From Marinilabilia sp. (lineage in GTDB: Bacteria > Bacteroidota > Bacteroidia > Bacteroidales > Marinilabiliaceae): DNA of 57,213 nucleotides. The stretch lies in assembly GCF_016278715.1 (NCBI RefSeq), contig NZ_JADQBH010000045.1, positions 1 to 57,213 on the forward strand, given 5' to 3'. Positions 40,518-47,873 of this stretch are shown one piece after another. The first letter of the stretch is position 1. Every line of letters begins with the position of its first letter. Made by a program: the position numbers and the translations under genes. The notes under the pieces are model-generated. The model was not told where the DNA came from. It ran no database searches and saw nothing but the letters and a program-made list of their open reading frames with translations.

Positions 40518-42308
40518 ATGGACGAGAAAGTAAATCTTAAAATAGACAATCTCAGTGTTTCAGTTGATACAGGGACTACCATACTGGAAGCTGCCCGAAA
40601 AATTAATATCCGAATTCCCACATTATGCCATCATGAGGATTTGTGTGTGGCAGGAAACTGCAGGGTGTGCGTGGTGGAAGAGAGCGGAATGGGGCGTTTG
40701 CAGCCGGCTTGTGCGATTCCCGTTAGTGAAGGGATGGAAATACATACCAATAGCATGAAAGTGCGTAATGCCCGTAAGCAAATTATTGAGTTACTGATTT
40801 CTGAGCATCGGGCCGAGTGTACTACCTGCTACAAAAACGGGAAATGTGAACTCCAGGCTCTTTCCAATGAGTACATCGTGGGAGAAAGTGGCTTTCTTCC
40901 CCTGGTGCCATTGAAAGGGTATACCATAGATGAGTTTTCTCCTTCCATCATCAAGGATGACTCTAAATGCATTCGTTGTCAAAGGTGTGTTAGAACCTGT
41001 GACCAGCTCCAAAGTGTGGGTGCTTTAACAGTTGCTCATAAAGGGGGGGAGATGAAAATTTCCACCTTTTTCGACAAGCCTATTTATGAGGTGGTTTGCA
41101 CCAATTGCGGGCAGTGTGTGAATCGTTGCCCTACAGGAGCGCTAACCGAAAAGACTTACATTAATGAGGTTTGGAATGCCATTGACAATCCTGAAAAATT
41201 TGTGGTGGTTCAAACTGCCCCAGCTGTGAGAATTGCGTTGGGTGAAGCGCTCGATATGGAACCCGGCGAAATTGTTACCGGAAAAATGGTGGCGGCACTT
41301 CGTCGGATGGGTTTCAATGCTGTTTTGGATACCGACTGGTCCGCCGACCTGACCATCATTGAAGAAGGAAATGAACTTCTTCAGCGGCTGAAAAGAGTAT
41401 TGAAAGATAAGGAGCCGGGTGTGAAGATTCCCATGACTACTTCCTGCTCTCCTGGTTGGATAAAATTCATTGAACACACATTTCCAGATTTTCTGGAACA
41501 TCTATCCACCGCCAAATCGCCACAACAAATGTTTGGAGCATTGGCCAAAACTTTTTATGCCGGCAAAATAGGCGTTGAACCTTCTAATATGGTAAGCGTA
41601 TCGGTAATGCCCTGCACCGCTAAAAAGTTTGAAGCCAACAGACCTGAAATGCGTGCAAGTGGCTATCAGGATGTGGATTTTGTGGTCACTACCCGCGAGT
41701 TGGCCATGATGATAAAACAGGCAGGAATTGATTTCCGTTCGTTGCCCGACGACGACTACGACACCATTATGGGTGAGAGCACGGGAGCCAGTGTGATTTT
41801 CGGGGCTACCGGTGGTGTGATGGAAGCTGCTTTAAGAACTGTATACGAAGTAGTTACAGGTCGTGAAATTCCCTTTGACGGACTGAATATCATGCCGGTT
41901 AGAGGAATGGAGAACGTTAGAGAAGCTTCCCTGAAAATTGAAAATCCTTTGCCCGAATGGGACTTTTTGGATGGAGTGGAAGTGAAAACCTGTGTAGCTC
42001 ACGGTTTATCCAACGCCAAAAAGGTGATGGAGCAGGTAAAAAATGGAGAAGCTGACTACCACTTTATCGAAATTATGGCCTGTCCCGGTGGATGCCTGGG
42101 AGGCGGCGGTCAACCGTTGCCAACCTCCCCTGAAATAAGGAAAAAGAGAGCTGAAGCTATTTACAGGGAAGATGCCGGCAAGAAGATTCGGAAATCTCAT
42201 GAGAACCCGGAAATCATTCAGGTTTATGAGGAGTTTTTAGTGGAACCCCTGGGGCACAAGTCCCATGAGTTGCTTCATACCACATATACCCCACGGAACA
42301 GGTATTAG
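40518..42308 (+). CDS. [FeFe]-hydrogenase 1 catalytic subunit (HydA-type)
   Basis: N-terminal [2Fe-2S], HRAECTTCYKNGKC, two 4Fe-4S motifs; H-cluster motifs TTSCSPGW, VMPCTAKKFE, EIMACPGGCLGGGGQP. Confidence 0.95.
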   Translation: MDEKVNLKIDNLSVSVDTGTTILEAARKINIRIPTLCHHEDLCVAGNCRVCVVEESGMGRLQPACAIPVSEGMEIHTNSMKVRNARKQIIELLISEHRAECTTCYKNGKCELQALSNEYIVGESGFLPLVPLKGYTIDEFSPSIIKDDSKCIRCQRCVRTCDQLQSVGALTVAHKGGEMKISTFFDKPIYEVVCTNCGQCVNRCPTGALTEKTYINEVWNAIDNPEKFVVVQTAPAVRIALGEALDMEPGEIVTGKMVAALRRMGFNAVLDTDWSADLTIIEEGNELLQRLKRVLKDKEPGVKIPMTTSCSPGWIKFIEHTFPDFLEHLSTAKSPQQMFGALAKTFYAGKIGVEPSNMVSVSVMPCTAKKFEANRPEMRASGYQDVDFVVTTRELAMMIKQAGIDFRSLPDDDYDTIMGESTGASVIFGATGGVMEAALRTVYEVVTGREIPFDGLNIMPVRGMENVREASLKIENPLPEWDFLDGVEVKTCVAHGLSNAKKVMEQVKNGEADYHFIEIMACPGGCLGGGGQPLPTSPEIRKKRAEAIYREDAGKKIRKSHENPEIIQVYEEFLVEPLGHKSHELLHTTYTPRNRY

Positions 42309-42337
42309 TGATTAAACAAGATTATATGGTTTAACAT

Positions 42338-43120
42338 TTACCCGCAGGGTACATACAAATCATGAAGGGGATTGACAAAAAGAACCGGGGTATTGCCCCG
42401 GTTTTTTAATAACCGGATTTCCGGTGGTCCGGTAAATACATACTCCGGGGAGTTGAGGCGCGTGGCTGGTAGCACCAAAAGACTATCCCTTGAGTTTCCC
42501 GCCATTTCAATGGCTTTTGAACGTGCTTCTTTTCTTTTGCATCCTGCAGGGCAGGTTTCGAAAACCACATTTGACTGGTTGAACAGATTTCTGATAAAGG
42601 CAAGATTTCTTTGCAGGTACTGTTTGGTGGTTTTATTTCTGAATTCCGGATGAATAATGTGTAGTCTGCCCTGATGAGTTCTGGTCCAGAATCCGGCCCA
42701 GGCAGAGGCTTCTTTTTCCCCATCTTGCAGGCACACAGGAAAAAATATGTTTTCGGGACACCACCCGGAGTCAGGGGCATCGGGCAATACCAGATAGGGT
42801 ACTTTCAGGCTTCTGAATTTTGCGAAAAAGTGAGTGGCTTTATTTCGGCTTTTCAGGTTGATTACCTTGGGAGTCAACACCACCAGAGTTACATCGTGTT
42901 CTGTGGAATTCAGAAAGGAGTAGATGGTATGGAAAAAATTCTTGTCGGAATGCTGTACGGTAACCGATGCATGAACGAGTGGGTTTCTGACTTCTTTTTC
43001 GGATTTGTTGTAGGTGAAAGGAATTAATTGATAATCGAGATTTCTGGCAATCCGGGTGCCTGCCGACATTAGTTGGGCCGCGTCATCGTCAGGTGAAATG
43101 GGAAGTAACAGGCTTGCCAT
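42338..43120 (-). CDS. Universal stress protein-like
   Basis: Layout of Usp-like repeats: MASLLLPISPDDDAAQLMSAGTRIARNLDYQLIPF ... TPVLFVNP. Confidence 0.55.
   Translation of the reverse strand: MASLLLPISPDDDAAQLMSAGTRIARNLDYQLIPFTYNKSEKEVRNPLVHASVTVQHSDKNFFHTIYSFLNSTEHDVTLVVLTPKVINLKSRNKATHFFAKFRSLKVPYLVLPDAPDSGWCPENIFFPVCLQDGEKEASAWAGFWTRTHQGRLHIIHPEFRNKTTKQYLQRNLAFIRNLFNQSNVVFETCPAGCKRKEARSKAIEMAGNSRDSLLVLPATRLNSPEYVFTGPPEIRLLKNRGNTPVLFVNPLHDLYVPCG
42384..42407 (+). terminator. Terminator for hydrogenase 1 operon, lying inside the 3' end of the convergent Usp-like CDS
   Basis: ACCGGGG-tattg-CCCCGGT-TTTTT. Confidence 0.8.
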
Positions 43121-43172
43121 AAATATAGAGTTTTTTGCTAATTTTTAATCCCTACAAATAGAGGAACGGTTG

Positions 43173-43202
43173 TTTGGGATGAGTTAAAAATATGTAATTT
43201 TA
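43173..43202 (+). promoter_or_regulatory. Candidate promoter for the ferredoxin-HydS-SpoIIE unit
   Basis: TTTG-N18-TAATTTTA. Confidence 0.4.
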
Positions 43203-43260
43203 GTGAGATGGCAATTGTTGTTGAATTGTTCATCCGGAACAACGGCTAAAAATAGAAGCC

Positions 43261-43521
43261 ATGAGCAATGAAATAGATATGACTATATGTCTGGGGAGCT
43301 CTTGCTTTTCGCGAGGGAACCGTTATACCATGGAGTTGATAAAGAGTTATCTAAAAGAACACGACCTGCAGGACAGGGTATTCTTTCATGGTGACCTTTG
43401 CGACGGGCTTTGCGAACAGGGTCCTGTTTTAAAAATAAACGGAGAGGTATTCCGGAATGTTACCTCAGACAATATTTATGAAGTTCTCAATGATTTTTTC
43501 TCTCGTGAGGATATTGGTTAA
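43261..43521 (+). CDS. Stand-alone thioredoxin-like [2Fe-2S] ferredoxin
   Basis: CLGSSCFSRG ... GDLCDGLCEQGP (Cx4C...Cx3C), 86 aa. Confidence 0.8.
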   Translation: MSNEIDMTICLGSSCFSRGNRYTMELIKSYLKEHDLQDRVFFHGDLCDGLCEQGPVLKINGEVFRNVTSDNIYEVLNDFFSREDIG

Positions 43522-43538
43522 AAACGAATTTGATTTTT

Positions 43539-45404
43539 ATGGCTCAGTTGATTCATGTCGACCCCGAAAAGTGTAATTTAAGTCTTACCTGCATCCGGGT
43601 TTGCCCTGCCAAAGCCATTCGCATTGTTGACAAACATGCAGAAATAATGCCGTCACGGTGTATTGGCTGTGGAAATTGCGTGACTATGTGCGCTCAGAAT
43701 GCCATTGAAGTACGGGACGAGAAACAACGCGTCCGGAATCTTCTTGACGGAGACACACCCGTGGCTGCAATCTGCGACCCTACTATCTCTGCTGAGTTTG
43801 TGGATATCTCCGATTACAGGAAGTTTGTTGGAATGATTCGTTCTCTCGGTTTTTCTTATGTTATGGAGGGTGCTTTTGGGGTGGATTTGGTTTCTTTTCG
43901 TTACCGGGAGTTGCTCTATAACTTCCAGGGGAAATATTACATCAGTACCAACTGTCCGCCTGTTGCTTTACATGTTGAGAAGTACCATCCCGAACTGGTG
44001 GATAATCTGGCCCCCATTGTGCCCCCGTATGTAGCTATGGCAAAGGTTACACATAAGATCTACGGAGCAGGTACTAAAATTGTTTACATCAGCGCTTGTG
44101 CTGCAGCCAAAGATGATGTCCGGTATTTTAAAGGTGACGGCAAAACCGATGCTGTGCTTTCTTTTTTGGAGTTGCGGGAGATGTTCGCGGAGAATCATGT
44201 GACCGAAAACTCGGTTAAATTTAGCGACTTTGACCCGCCAATCGGCAGAAAAGGAGGATTGTTTCCCATCAACCGGGGATTGCTGCAGGCGGTAGATATC
44301 AATCAGGACTTATTGAGTGCGAGTATCATTATGACGGAGGGGCGCAACAATTTTCTGCAGTCTCTTCAGGAGTTTAAGACTGAAAAGGGGCTGCAGCAGC
44401 ATCTTGATCTTTTTTATTGTGAGGGATGTATTATGGGACCATGTACCTCTCCGGGAGGGAAAAAGTTTTACCGGCGTTCTCAGGTGATTAAATATGTCAA
44501 TAAGCGCTTGAAAGATTTTGATTACGAAACATGGCAGAAGCAAATCGAATCATTCAGGGATTTGGATTTGAGCAGATCATTTAAGGAACTGGATCAACGG
44601 TTGCCTTACCCTGCCGAAAGTGAGATTCAACGGGTGTTGCATGAAATGGGTAAAGGCAAAGTGGAAGACCAGCTGGGTTGTGGTGCCTGCGGGTATCCAT
44701 CCTGCCGCGAATTTGCTGTGGCATATTGTCAGGGATTGACCAATTATGAGATGTGCTATACTTATACCATTCATAAGATGCATACATACATTGGAAAACT
44801 AAATGCGACCAATGAAAAACTCAAAAAAACAAAAGAAGCTTTAAAGCAGAGTGAAGAGAAGGCAAGGGAGGAGGAAAAACTAGCTCGTCTGGCTGCCGAA
44901 ACAACTACCGCAATGCTTAATAAAATCAGGGCCGGGGTGGTAATTGTGGATGCAAATATGAAAATCATTGAGTCGAATAACAGTTTTGTTGAAATGCTTG
45001 GCGAAGATGCCCGGCAGATAAACGAAACTATTCCCGGACTCAAAGGCGCTGAGCTGGCTGCCCTGGTGCCATTTCCCAAGCTCTTTTCCTCAGTTTTGCA
45101 GTCGGGGCAGGATTTACTCAACCGAGATACCTCTGTTGGTGACTCAATTGTGAATGTGTCGGTCTTTACCATTGAGAAAAATAAGATTGTAGGAGGCATC
45201 ATTCGTGACCTCACAGCTCCTGAGGTAAGAAAGGAGGAAGTGGTAACCAGAGCCAGAGAGGTGATTCGGGAAAATCTTGAGACTGTGCAGCAGATTGCCT
45301 TTCTTCTGGGCGAAAGTGCTTCTAAAACTGAAAAAATCCTGACCTCCATTATTGAAGCGCAAAAGTTGGGAAGTAGGGATGATTCAGGCATCACTAATAA
45401 ATAA
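43539..45404 (+). CDS. Putative sensory [FeFe]-hydrogenase-like protein (group C-type HydS): 2x[4Fe-4S], H-cluster domain, Fes-type 4Fe-4S, PAS
   Basis: CNLSLTCIRVCPAKAI / CIGCGNCVTMC; STNCPPV, SACAAAK, YCEGCIMGPC; GCGACGYPSC...C; PAS-like RAGVVIVDANMKIIESNNSFVEMLGE. Confidence 0.88.
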   Translation: MAQLIHVDPEKCNLSLTCIRVCPAKAIRIVDKHAEIMPSRCIGCGNCVTMCAQNAIEVRDEKQRVRNLLDGDTPVAAICDPTISAEFVDISDYRKFVGMIRSLGFSYVMEGAFGVDLVSFRYRELLYNFQGKYYISTNCPPVALHVEKYHPELVDNLAPIVPPYVAMAKVTHKIYGAGTKIVYISACAAAKDDVRYFKGDGKTDAVLSFLELREMFAENHVTENSVKFSDFDPPIGRKGGLFPINRGLLQAVDINQDLLSASIIMTEGRNNFLQSLQEFKTEKGLQQHLDLFYCEGCIMGPCTSPGGKKFYRRSQVIKYVNKRLKDFDYETWQKQIESFRDLDLSRSFKELDQRLPYPAESEIQRVLHEMGKGKVEDQLGCGACGYPSCREFAVAYCQGLTNYEMCYTYTIHKMHTYIGKLNATNEKLKKTKEALKQSEEKAREEEKLARLAAETTTAMLNKIRAGVVIVDANMKIIESNNSFVEMLGEDARQINETIPGLKGAELAALVPFPKLFSSVLQSGQDLLNRDTSVGDSIVNVSVFTIEKNKIVGGIIRDLTAPEVRKEEVVTRAREVIRENLETVQQIAFLLGESASKTEKILTSIIEAQKLGSRDDSGITNK

Positions 45405-45424
45405 TAATTTGATTTGTCCCTGTC

Positions 45425-46618
45425 ATGCATTTACCAGAACAGAATATTTATTTGGATATTTTTTGCGAACAGCGTGATCACGAGGGCGAAGCCATCTGTG
45501 GGGACGTTTTTCTTTCCCGGAGGGTACGTGAGGAGGGGAGAACTATCGTTGTATTGTCCGACGGAATGGGCTCTGGAATTAAAGCCAATGTTTTGGCCTC
45601 TCTGACTGCTTCCATGGCCATAAACTTCACTATTGAACACAGGGAAGTGCGGAAAACTGCAGAAATAATAATGAATACTCTGCCGGTTTGTTCCATTCGG
45701 AAAATTAGTTACTCCACATTTACGATTGTAGATATGGAAGACAACGGACAGACCACTATTGTGGAATACGACAATCCATCATGCCTGTTGCTTCGGAACA
45801 ACCGTGAGTTCGACCCGGGCTGGGAAAACCTGGAGCTGGAATCGGAACGTCACAAGGGGAAGATTATTCGAACCTGCAGTTACATGGCCCAGAAGGAGGA
45901 CCGAATTGTGTTCTGGACAGATGGAGTTATTCAGTCAGGAATGGGCACACGTTCTTTCCCTTTTGGATGGGAACGCCGCGGAGCTGTTGGGTATGTGATG
46001 AAAATCCTTGGTAATGAGCCTTATATTTCTGCAACTAAAATGGCCAGAAAAGTCACCAATATGGCCGGGCTGCATGATGGCGAAAGTCCCAAAGATGACA
46101 CTTCTTGTGGTGTGATTTATTTCAGAGAACCCCGAAAATTATTATTGGTGTCAGGGCCCCCCTTTGATGAACGTCACGATCTGGATTTTGCTTTAAAAGT
46201 TCAGCGTTTTAGCGGGAAGAAAATTATTGCTGGAGGAACCACTGCGGAGATCGTGGCCCGAGAACTTGCCCTCAGGTTCGACGCCGGCATGGAGTCTACA
46301 GATCCCGAACTTCCGCCTGTCTCTTATGTGGAGGGCATAAATCTGGTGACTGAAGGGATTCTTACCCTGGGTAAAGTGGCTCGCATTATGGAGAACTACC
46401 ACCGTGACACTAAATTGGGAAATGGTCCGGCCGACCAGATTATCAGAATGCTTCTTGAAAGTGACCGGATTCATGTGTTGAATGGTACCCGGATTAATGT
46501 TGCCCACCAGGATCCCAGTTTGCCTGTAGAACTTGAGATTCGGCGTTCGGTGATTAAGCGTATTGTTCATCTTCTTGAGGAGCGCTTTTTAAAAGAAGTG
46601 GATTTAGAATTTATGTAG
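45425..46618 (+). CDS. SpoIIE/PP2C-type serine/threonine phosphatase with extra C-terminal domain
   Basis: GEAICGDVFL, VLSDGMGSGIKANVLAS, FWTDGVIQSGM, DDTSCGVIYF. Confidence 0.88.
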   Translation: MHLPEQNIYLDIFCEQRDHEGEAICGDVFLSRRVREEGRTIVVLSDGMGSGIKANVLASLTASMAINFTIEHREVRKTAEIIMNTLPVCSIRKISYSTFTIVDMEDNGQTTIVEYDNPSCLLLRNNREFDPGWENLELESERHKGKIIRTCSYMAQKEDRIVFWTDGVIQSGMGTRSFPFGWERRGAVGYVMKILGNEPYISATKMARKVTNMAGLHDGESPKDDTSCGVIYFREPRKLLLVSGPPFDERHDLDFALKVQRFSGKKIIAGGTTAEIVARELALRFDAGMESTDPELPPVSYVEGINLVTEGILTLGKVARIMENYHRDTKLGNGPADQIIRMLLESDRIHVLNGTRINVAHQDPSLPVELEIRRSVIKRIVHLLEERFLKEVDLEFM

Positions 46619-46940
46619 CATTGGCAAGAAAATGCCAAATACTTTTGGCAGGTTTAAGAACAGAGTTTGCTTCATTGTTTTCGCGATGATGGGACTGTGA
46701 TTATTTGAATGAATTGTTAAATAGTTTTAAGTTTGGAAAGAGACTTATTTTTCCGTTAAATAGGATTTTGTTAATGTTATTCTTCATTCCTGCAATAATT
46801 TAGACTAGATATATATTACAAAGCGTGCTTTTTTTTATTTTTTATAGTCGTTAAAAATTGTAGTTTCGTGTATTAATTATTGAAAAAATTCTTTAATCAA
46901 TCAGGTGTCTGTTATGTAATTGATTGTCAGGCACATATTG

Positions 46941-46948
46941 TAGTTTTG
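46941..46948 (+). promoter_or_regulatory. Candidate -7 element upstream of DRTGG gene
   Basis: TAGTTTTG; a near copy TAGTTTCG lies at 46861-46868. Confidence 0.4.
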
Positions 46949-46962
46949 ATGTTGCTTTTTAA

Positions 46963-47307
46963 ATGAAAATAAGTAGATTACTTGAGGTATTGGACGGAGA
47001 ACTCGTCTGCGGCGAACGGTTTCTGGATAATGAAGTGTTGTGGGGATTCGCAAGTGATTTGATGAGTGATGTTTTGACGCTGGATACGGATAAATTGGTT
47101 CTGGTAACCGGATTAAACAATTTACAAACGATAAGAACTGCTGAAATGGCAGATATTGAGTGTGTTGTGTTTGTCAGAAATAAGAAGATTCTCCCGCCTA
47201 TGATAGAAATTGCCTCGGAGCATGAGATGGTTTTGATTGAGTGTCGCTTTTCCATGTTTGGAGCGATAGCCCGGTTGTATGAGGCCGGGCTGAAGCCTGT
47301 TTATTGA
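46963..47307 (+). CDS. DRTGG-domain protein
   Basis: LLEVLDGELVCGERFLDNEVLWGFASDLMSDVL... Confidence 0.8.
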   Translation: MKISRLLEVLDGELVCGERFLDNEVLWGFASDLMSDVLTLDTDKLVLVTGLNNLQTIRTAEMADIECVVFVRNKKILPPMIEIASEHEMVLIECRFSMFGAIARLYEAGLKPVY

Positions 47308-47450
47308 TTTAGCAATATGAAGCAATAGCTGTTGGTTTTTGGCAAAACCCTTTGGGTTAATTGTTTTTGTTTTAAAGTGTGATTGAGCGAAGATGGTTGA
47401 TGTCAATATGATATAGCTAATCTAGCGTCTAAAAATTTAACCATCTATTG

Positions 47451-47864
47451 ATGAAGTTTAAATATGAAATAGAAGGGGGTAATTTTTCCAAAGCGGGAAA
47501 TGCCAGTAGTGCAGTAAAAAAGATTCTGAAGCAATTGAATGTTCCGCCTGCCATTATCAAAAAACTGGTGGTTGCGCTTTATGAAGGGGAAGTGAATGTG
47601 GTAGCCCATGCCTGGAACGGATGCATTCATGTAGATATAGAGGCTGATCGAATTTTTGTATCAATTGAAGATGAGGGACCGGGTATTCCGGATATCGAAC
47701 AGGCCATGCAGGAGGGATATTCTACTGCTTCTCAGGCGGTGCGGGAAATGGGTTTTGGAGCTGGAATGGGATTACCCAATATGAAAAAGAACGCGGATTA
47801 CCTCAATGTTAAAAGCGAGGTGGGAAAAGGCACCACGGTTGAGATAATAACATTTTTAAAGTAA
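47451..47864 (+). CDS. RsbT/RsbW-like GHKL ATPase (anti-sigma/switch kinase type)
   Basis: ALYEGEVNVVAHAW N-box, EDEGPGIPD, GFGAGMGLPNMKKNAD. Confidence 0.87.
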   Translation: MKFKYEIEGGNFSKAGNASSAVKKILKQLNVPPAIIKKLVVALYEGEVNVVAHAWNGCIHVDIEADRIFVSIEDEGPGIPDIEQAMQEGYSTASQAVREMGFGAGMGLPNMKKNADYLNVKSEVGKGTTVEIITFLK

Positions 47865-47873
47865 CAGAGATCA

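Noticed and set aside
38779-42308. NuoE/NuoF/NuoG of respiratory complex I
   Set aside because: The NuoG-like protein carries complete H-cluster motifs and no membrane Nuo subunits are nearby, so it is a HydABC-type hydrogenase
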